Shown here in pieces: positions 1 to 5,440 of a stretch of DNA of 6,965 nt. Source of the stretch: Cyclobacteriaceae bacterium. GTDB lineage: Bacteria > Bacteroidota > Bacteroidia > Cytophagales > Cyclobacteriaceae. The stretch is taken from assembly GCA_019751475.1 (NCBI GenBank), contig JAIENH010000792.1, positions 1 to 6,965 on the forward strand. Reading direction: 5' to 3'. The stretch's first letter is position 1. Each line of letters opens with the position of its first letter. Both the position numbers and the translations under genes were made by a program. The notes under the pieces are model-generated. The model saw only the letters and a program-made list of their open reading frames with translations. It ran no database searches and had not been told where the DNA came from.

Positions 1-64
1 TTTTCCTGCGGCTGTAACTCAGCACCGCGTCCATCAGGCTGAGTTGTTTGTTCTTTTTATCCAT
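1..64 (-). CDS. possible 5' end of a divergent gene, product unknown
   Basis: Reading the minus strand from ATG at 64-62 gives an open frame of 21 codons that runs off the left edge. It starts MDKKNKQLSLMDAVL and continues SYSRRK, a lysine-rich start that looks like a real N-terminus. A second in-frame ATG lies at 34-32. Just upstream on the same strand, positions 75-68 read TAAATTTG, an exact match to the Bacteroidota -7 box TAnnTTTG, but no TTG lies at the right distance. If that box is used, the transcript would begin almost at the first ATG, which would favour the inner start or a leaderless message. I do not recognise the family. The gene would be divergent from hpt. Too little is visible to assign a function. 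Confidence 0.4.
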   Translation of the reverse strand, partial: MDKKNKQLSLMDAVLSYSRRK

Positions 65-656
65 GAACAAATTTAACAGCACGGTTTACTATTATCTATT
101 TTTGGGGCGGGTTTTTCAAAGCTCTCTGAAACTGAAAGACCTTGAATTCAAAAAATTCATTCCGGCCGACCGGATTGAAAAGAAAATTAATGCACTCGCC
201 AATAAAATAAACAAAGACTACCACGACAAAACGCCTGTCTTTCTGCCGGTGCTCAATGGGTCGTTTATGTTTGCAGCCGACCTGCTGAAGCACGTGAGCG
301 TGCCTTGCCGGGTTTCGTTTGTGAAAGTGTCTTCCTACACCGGCACTACCAGCAGCGGTCAGCTCAAAACATTGATCGGTCATGAAGAGAGTCTCTTTGG
401 ATTGGACATCATCATCATTGAAGATATTGTTGATACAGGCCTCACCCTGCAAAAAATTATGGATGAGTTAAAAGGATTGGGTGCAAAGTCGGTTGAGGCG
501 GTGGCCCTGCTTCGCAAACAACCCGCTCGCGAAAAAAACATCGGCATTAAATACGTGGGCTTTGAACTTGAGAATGAGTTTGTGGTGGGTTATGGTTTGG
601 ATTACGATGGGCTGGGAAGAAATTACAGCGACATTTACAAAAACACGCAGAACTAA
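63..656 (+). CDS. hpt: hypoxanthine phosphoribosyltransferase (purine salvage)
   Basis: This is a cytoplasmic type I phosphoribosyltransferase that joins hypoxanthine (often also guanine) to PRPP, giving IMP or GMP and pyrophosphate. Counted from ATG 63, the loop VLNGSFMFAADLL is near residues 63-75, the flexible Ser-Tyr loop SSYTGTTSSG near 90-99, the PRPP signature IIIIEDIVDTGLT near 116-128 with its acidic pair and TGLT, and the purine-pocket segment FVVGYGLDYDGLGRN near 172-186. The start is uncertain. Family similarity begins only at about KLKDLEFKKF (from about 129), and the ATG at 63 overlaps the ATG of the possible divergent gene. TTG at 102 would give about 184 residues, closer to the usual family length; an ATG at 48 is also in frame and looks too long. 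The next gene starts 18 bp after the stop, so co-transcription is likely. Confidence 0.93.
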   Translation: MNKFNSTVYYYLFLGRVFQSSLKLKDLEFKKFIPADRIEKKINALANKINKDYHDKTPVFLPVLNGSFMFAADLLKHVSVPCRVSFVKVSSYTGTTSSGQLKTLIGHEESLFGLDIIIIEDIVDTGLTLQKIMDELKGLGAKSVEAVALLRKQPAREKNIGIKYVGFELENEFVVGYGLDYDGLGRNYSDIYKNTQN

Positions 657-674
657 ACTTAATCAACAAAGACG

Positions 675-1169
675 ATGAGTCGGCCGCGAATCAACATCCG
701 AATGACTCCAGTTGACTGGGCGCTTGAGATCATCTGCATTGCTGGAATAGGGTTGACTGTTTTCTGGATTGCCTCATCTTATCCAAAACTACCAGATACA
801 ATACCGATTCACTTCGGATCATCAGGGGTTGCGAATGGTTTTGGCAGCAAGTCAATGCTATGGATACTTCCCATTGTGATGGGTGTTACATACATTATAC
901 AGACAATCGCTGTTCGCTTTCCTCACCTTTTCAATTACCCTATTGCCATCACAGAAGAAAACGCAGCACGCCAATATAAAAACCAGGTACTGATGATCCG
1001 AGTACTAAAACCAATTCTTGTTCTCATATTCTTATACATCAGTTACGCCACCATTCAAAACGGATTGGGAGTTATGCATAGCTTATCACCCTGGCTCCTG
1101 CCAGTGACACTGGTTTTCGTTTTCGGAACGATCGCGTTTTTCATTTTTAGAGGGTTTCGCCTCCGATAG
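675..1169 (+). CDS. DUF1648-like small integral membrane protein
   Basis: The protein has 164 residues and about four predicted membrane helices, near residues 16-35, 61-82, 107-128 and 137-160, with a basic C-terminal tail (FRGFRLR). Between helices 1 and 2 it carries YPKLPDTIPIHFGSSGVANG and then FGSK. That Pro-Asp...Ile-Pro-x-His-Phe...Gly pattern is typical of DUF1648, found in small membrane proteins and some SdpI-type immunity proteins. No enzymatic role can be read from it. ATG 675 is preceded by AAAGACG, a weak ribosome site at best; ATG 702 (MTPVDW) is an alternative start that still leaves all four helices. It lies 18 bp after hpt and is probably co-transcribed with it. It separates hpt from adk, and a long inverted repeat follows, so it may be a later arrival. 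Family call fairly sure; function unknown. Confidence 0.8.
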   Translation: MSRPRINIRMTPVDWALEIICIAGIGLTVFWIASSYPKLPDTIPIHFGSSGVANGFGSKSMLWILPIVMGVTYIIQTIAVRFPHLFNYPIAITEENAARQYKNQVLMIRVLKPILVLIFLYISYATIQNGLGVMHSLSPWLLPVTLVFVFGTIAFFIFRGFRLR

Positions 1170-1202
1170 TCTAATCGGCAAACATTAGGCCTTTGATCAA
1201 AG
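1163..1202. other. small hairpin and 12-bp palindrome after the DUF1648-like gene
   Basis: CCGAT (1163-1167) and ATCGG (1174-1178) can pair around the stop codon, and CTTTGATCAAAG (1191-1202) is a perfect palindrome. Neither is followed by a run of T, so neither is a convincing intrinsic terminator. They may weakly end transcription before adk. Confidence 0.3.
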
Positions 1203-1221
1203 CATAGGCATCTAAATTCTT

Positions 1222-1330
1222 CCCCGCAGATTTACGCTGATTGAATACTCACGCTGATTACGCGGAAAATAGGCTCAGAAGTTTTCAGCGCAAATCTGCG
1301 TGCATTTTATTAATCTGCGAGATCCGCGGG
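1222..1330. repeat. long imperfect inverted repeat, intergenic
   Basis: Two arms of about 47-49 bases (about 1223-1269 and 1282-1330) face each other across a loop of about 12 bases. The left arm begins CCCGCAGATTTACGCTGATT. The reverse complement of the right arm begins CCCGCGGATCTCGCAGATTA and ends CGCAGATTTGCGCTGAAAA. By hand alignment roughly three quarters of positions match, with small gaps. Each arm holds short direct repeats of the form CGC(A/T)GATT. I recall very similar CGCAGATT/ATCTGCG intergenic sequences as dispersed repeats in Bacteroidota genomes, but could not search. There is no coding potential. It fills most of the 257-bp gap between the DUF1648-like gene and adk. Confidence 0.75.
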
Positions 1331-1365
1331 ATAATATGAGTCAGCACTGGTCCGTCAAGCCTTAA

Positions 1366-1397
1366 TTTGGAGTCAGGCCGATACTCCTGTATCTTCG
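1366..1397 (+). promoter_or_regulatory. candidate Bacteroidota-type promoter for adk
   Basis: TTTG at 1366-1369 could be the -33 box. After a 20-base spacer, TATCTTCG at 1390-1397 matches the -7 consensus TAnnTTTG with one mismatch. The predicted start of transcription near 1404 would leave a leader of about 23 bases before the adk ATG. The site lies just after the long inverted repeat, so adk and obgE can be expressed independently of hpt. Confidence 0.45.
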
Positions 1398-1426
1398 CAA
1401 TCCTTTTGCTTTAAAAAGACTCTGCT

Positions 1427-1990
1427 ATGATCAACCTCGTATTGTTTGGCCCCCCCGGTGCCGGCAAGGGCACACAAAGTGAAAAGCTTATTGAGAAGTA
1501 TGGATTCGTACATATCTCCACTGGCGATTTGTTTCGATGGCATACCAAAAACGACACGCCTCTTGGCAAACGGGTAAAAGAAATTATGAACAGCGGCCAA
1601 CTGGTTTCCGATGATATTACCATCGCTATGCTCAAGGAAGAGGTATTGAAAAATCCCAAAGCCGGTGGCTTTTTATTTGACGGATTTCCCCGAACCGTAG
1701 CGCAGGCCGAGGCCCTCGATGACCTGATGAAATCGTTGAACACCGCTATTCACCATGTCATCGCGCTTGACGTACCAGAAAAAGAAGTACGCGAACGCAT
1801 TGCCAAACGAAAGGCCATCGCCAACCGGGCCGATGACGAGGAAGAAAAACTCAACAAGCGCATTACCGAATACTTCACCAAGACCGTGCACGTGCTGCCC
1901 TTCTATCAAAAGCAAGGACGACTAAAAACGGTAAACGGCATCGGGGCCATTGACGATATTTTTAAAACCATTACGGCCATCATTAATTAA
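1427..1990 (+). CDS. adk: adenylate kinase, short (zinc-free lid) form
   Basis: This cytoplasmic enzyme converts AMP plus ATP to two ADP. The 187-residue protein shows the P-loop GPPGAGKGT at 8-16, the AMP-binding STGDLFR at 31-37 (Thr and Arg contact AMP), the segment FDGFPRT at 84-90, and the lid-flanking arginines in [19 protein letters not shown] at 127-145. The lid is the short type with no cysteines, and the length matches short bacterial adenylate kinases. The ATG sits directly at the family N-terminus ([11 protein letters not shown]). The upstream sequence is A/T-rich without a Shine-Dalgarno, as is common in Bacteroidota. A promoter-like site ends 29 bases upstream. obgE follows 59 bp after the stop with no visible terminator, so the two are likely co-transcribed. 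It shares purine metabolism with hpt. Confidence 0.97.
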   Translation: MINLVLFGPPGAGKGTQSEKLIEKYGFVHISTGDLFRWHTKNDTPLGKRVKEIMNSGQLVSDDITIAMLKEEVLKNPKAGGFLFDGFPRTVAQAEALDDLMKSLNTAIHHVIALDVPEKEVRERIAKRKAIANRADDEEEKLNKRITEYFTKTVHVLPFYQKQGRLKTVNGIGAIDDIFKTITAIIN

Positions 1991-2049
1991 CTCTGCATTC
2001 AAGAACGTCTGCCGCTGACTTTTTGAAATGTCGGGTTACAAACCCATCC

Positions 2050-3039
2050 ATGTCCAATCTCAACTTTATTGATTATGTCAAGCTTCGGGCGCGCTCCGGT
2101 CATGGAGGTGCAGGGTGCTTGCATTTTCATCGCGAAAAATTTGTTCCGAAAGGCGGCCCTGATGGAGGTGATGGCGGGCGCGGAGGGCATATCATATTGA
2201 GAGGCAATTCACAGCTCTGGACGCTGCTCCATTTAAAATACAGAAAACACATCTCCGCAGAAAATGGTCATGCCGGTGAAGGTCAAGACCGAACTGGTGC
2301 GCAAGGCAAAGATGAAATCATCGAGGTTCCCTTGGGCACTATAGCACGGTATGCAGAGTCAAACGAATTTATTTGTGAGATCAATCATGATGGTGAGGAA
2401 GTAATCATGATGTCTGGTGGTCGCGGTGGAAAAGGTAACGCCTATTTTGCTACACCCACACAACAAGCGCCTCAGCATGCGCAACCGGGTGAAGCCGGCC
2501 AGGAGGCTTGGATCATCTTGGAGTTGAAGTTGCTGGCCGATGTCGGCTTGGTGGGTTTCCCCAATGCAGGAAAATCCACACTACTCTCAGTGGTATCGGC
2601 CGCTAAGCCCAAGATCGCTGACTATGCCTTCACAACCCTCACACCCAATTTAGGCGTAGTGCCATATCGCAACAATCAATCTTTTGTGATGGCCGACATT
2701 CCTGGCATCATTGAAGGAGCAGCCGAAGGTAAAGGCCTGGGCATCCGCTTTCTGCGACACATTGAGCGAAACTCGCTGCTGTTATTTATGGTGCCAGCCG
2801 ATTCTCCCGACATCCGAAAAGAATTTGATGTGTTACTCAACGAACTTCGTCAATACAATCCAGAGCTATTAGATAAAAAGCGGCTGTTAGCCATTTCTAA
2901 GTCCGACTTGCTGGATGATGAGCTGAAGGCCGCGATGAAAAAAGAGCTTCCATCCAATGTACCTGTTACCTTCATTTCCGCTCTTGCCAACCAGGGCATT
3001 GCTGAACTCAAAGACATGATTTGGAAAAATCTACATTGA
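2050..3039 (+). CDS. obgE: Obg-family GTPase (ribosome assembly)
   Basis: This is a cytoplasmic GTPase associated with the large ribosomal subunit. The 329-residue protein has the N-terminal Gly-rich Obg fold at about 1-160 ([42 protein letters not shown]). The G domain follows with G1 GFPNAGKST (169-177), switch I YAFTTLTP (192-199), G3 DIPGIIEGA (216-224), a G4-like SKSD (283-286) and G5 ISALANQG (309-316). Classical G4 is NKxD; here the Asn is Ser. I recall SKSD in other Bacteroidota Obg proteins. There is no C-terminal OCT domain: the protein ends right after the G domain. ATG 2050 ([11 protein letters not shown]) was chosen because Obg similarity starts there. An in-frame ATG at 2023 would add nine unconserved residues. 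A small hairpin, GGGTT/AACCC (2033-2045), sits just before the start codon. Confidence 0.96.
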   Translation: MSNLNFIDYVKLRARSGHGGAGCLHFHREKFVPKGGPDGGDGGRGGHIILRGNSQLWTLLHLKYRKHISAENGHAGEGQDRTGAQGKDEIIEVPLGTIARYAESNEFICEINHDGEEVIMMSGGRGGKGNAYFATPTQQAPQHAQPGEAGQEAWIILELKLLADVGLVGFPNAGKSTLLSVVSAAKPKIADYAFTTLTPNLGVVPYRNNQSFVMADIPGIIEGAAEGKGLGIRFLRHIERNSLLLFMVPADSPDIRKEFDVLLNELRQYNPELLDKKRLLAISKSDLLDDELKAAMKKELPSNVPVTFISALANQGIAELKDMIWKNLH

Positions 3040-3063
3040 TACCAGGTCATTCTGGCATTTCTT

Positions 3064-3071
3064 TATCCTTG
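3064..3071 (+). promoter_or_regulatory. weak candidate -7 box before grpE
   Basis: TATCCTTG matches the Bacteroidota -7 consensus TAnnTTTG with one mismatch and would give a leader of about 35 bases before the grpE ATG. The nearest upstream TTG (3036-3038) is 25 bases away, longer than usual. No CIRCE-like inverted repeat (TTAGCACTC/GAGTGCTAA) is seen here, so heat-shock control by HrcA is not supported. Confidence 0.25.
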
Positions 3072-3112
3072 GCAAAATTCTTGTCACTTTTGCGGCTTAT
3101 TTGAGCAATACC

Positions 3113-3676
3113 ATGGAAAATACTATCAATACAGAGCAGGAACTGGGCCAGCATGATCAAAATCAACAAGAAGTGCCGCCCGGCCAACAACCCGAACCCG
3201 TAATAGAACCTACCAAAGAAACCGCTGCCGACCCCATGAAAAAGCTCCAGGACGAATTGGCAGAGGCCAAAGACAAGTATATACGCCTCTATGCGGAATT
3301 TGAAAACCACCGCAGGCGCACCGCCAAGGAAAAACTGGAGATGATACAGGGTGCCAACGAGCAGTTACTAAAGTCGCTGTTGCCAGTGATGGATGATTTT
3401 GAGCGTGCTGAGAATTCCTTCAAAGACAAAAACGATAAGGAAGCAGAAGGCTTCTTTCTGATTCATAATAAATTCAAAAAAGTGCTGGATCAGTACGGCA
3501 TCAAAGCCATGGACACAGCCCGCGAAAAGGATTTCAATGCCGACTTGCACGAGGCCATCACACAAGTGCCAGCACCAGATGAAAAACTGAAAGGCAAAAT
3601 CATGGACGTGGTGGAGAAAGGATATTTGCTCAACGACAAAGTAGTACGCTTCGCCAAAGTGGTGGTGGGGAGTTAA
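3113..3676 (+). CDS. grpE: nucleotide exchange factor GrpE
   Basis: This is the cytoplasmic co-chaperone that releases ADP from DnaK. Of its 187 residues, the first 40 or so are polar, Gln/Glu/Pro-rich and probably disordered (MENTINTEQELGQHDQNQ...). A long charged helix follows at about 42-80 with the hallmark YAEFENHRRRTAKEK (60-74), then the helical bundle with LLPVMDDFERAE (89-100), and the C-terminal beta domain containing DLHEAITQVP (144-153) and GYLLNDKVVRFAKVVV (170-185). ATG 3113 is preferred; TTG 3101 in the same frame would add four residues. It is followed by dnaJ, its functional partner, but a 478-bp inverted-repeat cassette with its own gene has been placed between them, starting at the base after the grpE stop. 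Confidence 0.96.
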   Translation: MENTINTEQELGQHDQNQQEVPPGQQPEPVIEPTKETAADPMKKLQDELAEAKDKYIRLYAEFENHRRRTAKEKLEMIQGANEQLLKSLLPVMDDFERAENSFKDKNDKEAEGFFLIHNKFKKVLDQYGIKAMDTAREKDFNADLHEAITQVPAPDEKLKGKIMDVVEKGYLLNDKVVRFAKVVVGS

Positions 3677-3710
3677 GTGGAGGTTGGATGTTAGAGGTTA
3701 GAAGATAGAG
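3677..3710 (+). repeat. left 34-bp inverted repeat of the cassette
   Basis: A purine-rich arm beginning GTGGAGGTTGGATGTTAGAG and ending GAAGATAGAG. It matches the reverse complement of 4121-4154 at 26 of 34 positions without gaps. It includes GGAGG (3679-3683) four bases before an ATG (3688) that opens a six-codon frame ending in TAG at 3706-3708; whether ribosomes use it is unknown. Confidence 0.75.
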
Positions 3711-3743
3711 ATTGGAAGGTAGAGATTGGAAGGTAGAGATTGG
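3702..3743 (+). repeat. 14-bp tandem repeat, three copies
   Basis: The unit AAGGTAGAGATTGG occurs at 3716-3729 and 3730-3743, preceded at 3702-3715 by a copy with one change (AAGATAGAGATTGG). The array overlaps the end of the left inverted repeat and stops seven bases before the ATG of the four-helix-bundle gene. Copy number may vary between strains. Confidence 0.9.
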
Positions 3744-3749
3744 AAACTT

Positions 3750-4106
3750 ATGATAAAATCATACAAAGATCTGGACGTTTACAACCTATCCCACAAGCTC
3801 GCGATGGATATTTTTTTCCTGTCGAGAGGATTTCCTAAAGAAGAGTTGTATTCATTGACTTCACAGATCGTTCGTTCCTCCAGGTCAATCAGTGGCAATA
3901 TTGTAGAGGGTTGGGCGAAACGAGCTTATCCTAAGAAATTCAAAAATCAGCTAATTGATGCACTTGGGTCTTCCGCTGAAACTGAAAATTGGATCCGTTT
4001 TTCCAAAGATTGCGGATACATTTCAAATGAACAATTTGAAGATTATTCATCAAGATTAGAACAAATTGCTAAAATGATCACAAAGCTTCACCAAAACTGG
4101 AAGTAA
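3750..4106 (+). CDS. four-helix-bundle protein, S23 / 23S rRNA intervening-sequence family
   Basis: The protein has 118 residues, the usual family length, and looks all-helical. Family marks are the N-terminal SYKDLDVYNLSHKLAMDIF (4-22), FPKEELYSLTSQIVRSS (28-44), the most conserved block SISGNIVEGWAKR (46-58) and SSAETENWI (74-82). Relatives are encoded in 23S rRNA intervening sequences of Leptospira and Coxiella, and the accessory Avd protein of diversity-generating retroelements has the same fold. The molecular role is poorly known; nucleic acid binding is suspected for Avd. ATG 3750 is preferred over TTG 3726, which lies within the tandem repeat. There is no Shine-Dalgarno. No retroelement or rRNA lies here: the gene sits between grpE and dnaJ inside an inverted-repeat cassette. 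Composition is more A/T-rich than the neighbours. Confidence 0.9.
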   Translation: MIKSYKDLDVYNLSHKLAMDIFFLSRGFPKEELYSLTSQIVRSSRSISGNIVEGWAKRAYPKKFKNQLIDALGSSAETENWIRFSKDCGYISNEQFEDYSSRLEQIAKMITKLHQNWK

Positions 4107-4120
4107 TATTAAAATACACC

Positions 4121-4154
4121 CTCTATCCTCCATCATCTAACCTCCAACATCTAA
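4121..4154 (-). repeat. right 34-bp inverted repeat of the cassette
   Basis: A pyrimidine-rich arm on the plus strand (CTCTATCCTCCATCATCTAA at its left end), complementary to 3677-3710 at 26 of 34 positions. It ends three bases before the dnaJ ATG, so pairing of the two arms in a grpE-dnaJ transcript would place a stem directly next to the dnaJ start codon. Confidence 0.75.
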
Positions 4155-4157
4155 TAC

Positions 4158-5282
4158 ATGGCGAAACGAGACTACTACGAAATACTGGGTGTGAGCAAAT
4201 CCGCTTCCGCGGAAGAGATCAAGAAGGCATACCGCAAGGTGGCCATCCAATTTCACCCTGACAAAAATCCAGGCAACAAGGAGGCGGAAGAAAAATTTAA
4301 AGAAGCAGCTGAAGCATACGAAGTGCTTAGCAATGCTGAGAAGAAAGCTCAGTATGATCGCTTCGGCCACAATCGTCCGGGCAATGGCGGCTTCAGTGGT
4401 GGCGGCAGCATGAACATGGAAGACATCTTCAGTCAATTCGGAGATATTTTTGGAGGAGGCGGCAGTCCATTTGATAGCTTCTTTGGCGGAGGCGGTTCGC
4501 GCAGCAGTCAGCGGAGAGGGTCCAACCTGCGTATCAAACTCAAGCTTTCGCTGGATGAAATTGCCAACGGAGTAGAAAAGAAAATAAAAGTAAACCGGCT
4601 GGTACGTGCGGAAGGTGTCACCTTCAAAACGTGTGCTACCTGCCAGGGCAGCGGTCAGGTACGCAAAGTGGTAAACACCATGCTCGGGCAAATGGTATCG
4701 GCCACTACGTGCTCTACCTGTGGTGGCTCCGGTCAGATGATTGACAAGCGTCCATCAGGCGTTGACAGCTCCGGGCTCACTTCGAAAGAAGACATGATTT
4801 CCATAAAAATCCCGGCCGGGGTAGCCGATGGCATGCAACTCTCCATGGGCGGCAAAGGCAACGAAGCACCTGGTGGTGGCTTGCCGGGCGACCTGCTCAT
4901 CCTGATTGAAGAGACAGAAGATAAAGACCTGAAGCGCGATGGCAACAATCTCGTGTATGATCTGCATGTGAGCTTTATCGATGCAGCCCTTGGCACCAGT
5001 GTAGAGGTGCCCTCCGTGGGCGGAAAGGTCAGGATCAAAATCGAACCCGGAACACAGAGCGGTAAAATTCTCCGCTTGCGCGGAAAGGGCCTGAAGGACA
5101 TCAACGGTTATGGAGCGGGTGACCAACTTATCTATGTAAATGTCTGGACGCCCAAGCGACTCTCCAGCGAAGAGAAGGCTATGCTCGAAAAGTTGCGCGC
5201 GTCAGCCAACTTCCAGCCCCAGCCCGATAGCTCTGAAAAGGGCTTTTTTGAGCGAATGAAGGAGTATTTCCACCAGGAGTAG
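4158..5282 (+). CDS. dnaJ: chaperone DnaJ (Hsp40) with a reduced zinc finger
   Basis: A cytoplasmic co-chaperone that delivers clients to DnaK and stimulates its ATPase. The 374 residues comprise the J domain (1-70) with HPD at 33-35, a Gly/Phe-rich linker (about 74-120) including [14 protein letters not shown], the zinc region (about 145-195), the beta-rich client-binding domains (about 210-335) and a C-terminal tail ([11 protein letters not shown]). Canonical DnaJ has four CxxCxGxG motifs. Only two are present, CATCQGSG (159-166) and CSTCGGSG (185-192), corresponding to motifs 2 and 3. Motif 1 is replaced by the short VRAEGVTF (149-156) and motif 4 by a stretch reading RPSGVDSSG (198-206) without cysteines. 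The reading frame is intact, so this is not decay. The start lies at the family N-terminus, three bases after the cassette's right repeat; no Shine-Dalgarno. Confidence 0.97.
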   Translation: MAKRDYYEILGVSKSASAEEIKKAYRKVAIQFHPDKNPGNKEAEEKFKEAAEAYEVLSNAEKKAQYDRFGHNRPGNGGFSGGGSMNMEDIFSQFGDIFGGGGSPFDSFFGGGGSRSSQRRGSNLRIKLKLSLDEIANGVEKKIKVNRLVRAEGVTFKTCATCQGSGQVRKVVNTMLGQMVSATTCSTCGGSGQMIDKRPSGVDSSGLTSKEDMISIKIPAGVADGMQLSMGGKGNEAPGGGLPGDLLILIEETEDKDLKRDGNNLVYDLHVSFIDAALGTSVEVPSVGGKVRIKIEPGTQSGKILRLRGKGLKDINGYGAGDQLIYVNVWTPKRLSSEEKAMLEKLRASANFQPQPDSSEKGFFERMKEYFHQE

Positions 5283-5304
5283 GCTTTTGTTTAAGCCCAT
5301 TTTT
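5282..5304 (+). terminator. intrinsic terminator after dnaJ
   Basis: GGCTT (5282-5286) pairs with AAGCC (5293-5297) across a six-base loop, and T5 follows at 5300-5304. The stem begins within the dnaJ stop codon. A second, mutually exclusive stem is possible: GCCC (5295-5298) with GGGC (5307-5310), which would disrupt the first. The stem is short, so termination may be partial. Confidence 0.55.
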
Positions 5305-5341
5305 CCGGGCATTAGAAAAACTTTCAACCTTTTAGGGGCAT

Positions 5342-5365
5342 ACCCGTATATGACCAATTACGGGT
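5342..5365. promoter_or_regulatory. 7-bp inverted repeat upstream of the secreted-protein gene
   Basis: ACCCGTA (5342-5348) and TACGGGT (5359-5365) are exact inverse copies separated by ten bases, about 75 bases before the next start codon. This could be an operator or a leader hairpin. No clear TAnnTTTG promoter was found in the 158-bp gap. Confidence 0.3.
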
Positions 5366-5440
5366 GACCATTTAACCATTTGTTAACGGTTTTTTGCACG
5401 CGTATTAACCTAACAAACGCATAGAACGTATAAGACGGAG

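Larger units (their letters stand above)
3677..4154. mobile_element. putative inverted-repeat cassette carrying an S23-like four-helix-bundle gene
   Basis: The 478-bp unit runs from the base after the grpE stop to three bases before the dnaJ start. Its ends are 34-bp imperfect inverted repeats (3677-3710 and 4121-4154) matching at 26 of 34 positions. Behind the left repeat lies a 14-bp tandem repeat, then a single gene (3750-4106). The cassette is visibly more A/T-rich than grpE and dnaJ, and its purine-rich arms are unlike the rest of the window. No transposase or clear target duplication is seen, so if mobile it would need outside functions. The gene family is the one found inside 23S rRNA intervening sequences, which are also bounded by complementary arms. 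The idea that this is a mobile or RNA-processed unit is inference; the repeats and gene are directly visible. Confidence 0.5.

Noticed and set aside
96..452. 118-codon minus-strand frame over hpt
   Set aside because: It overlaps the conserved hpt catalytic region, and the translated sequence shows no recognisable family.
3040..3112. CIRCE heat-shock operator before grpE
   Set aside because: No TTAGCACTC/GAGTGCTAA-type inverted repeat can be found in this gap.
3677..4154. Diversity-generating retroelement suggested by the Avd-like fold
   Set aside because: No reverse transcriptase, template repeat or variable target gene is present; the protein fits the broader S23 four-helix-bundle family.
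4137..4691. 184-codon minus-strand frame over the start of dnaJ
   Set aside because: It is antisense to the J domain and Gly-rich linker of a clear dnaJ; the long frame results from codon bias on the opposite strand.
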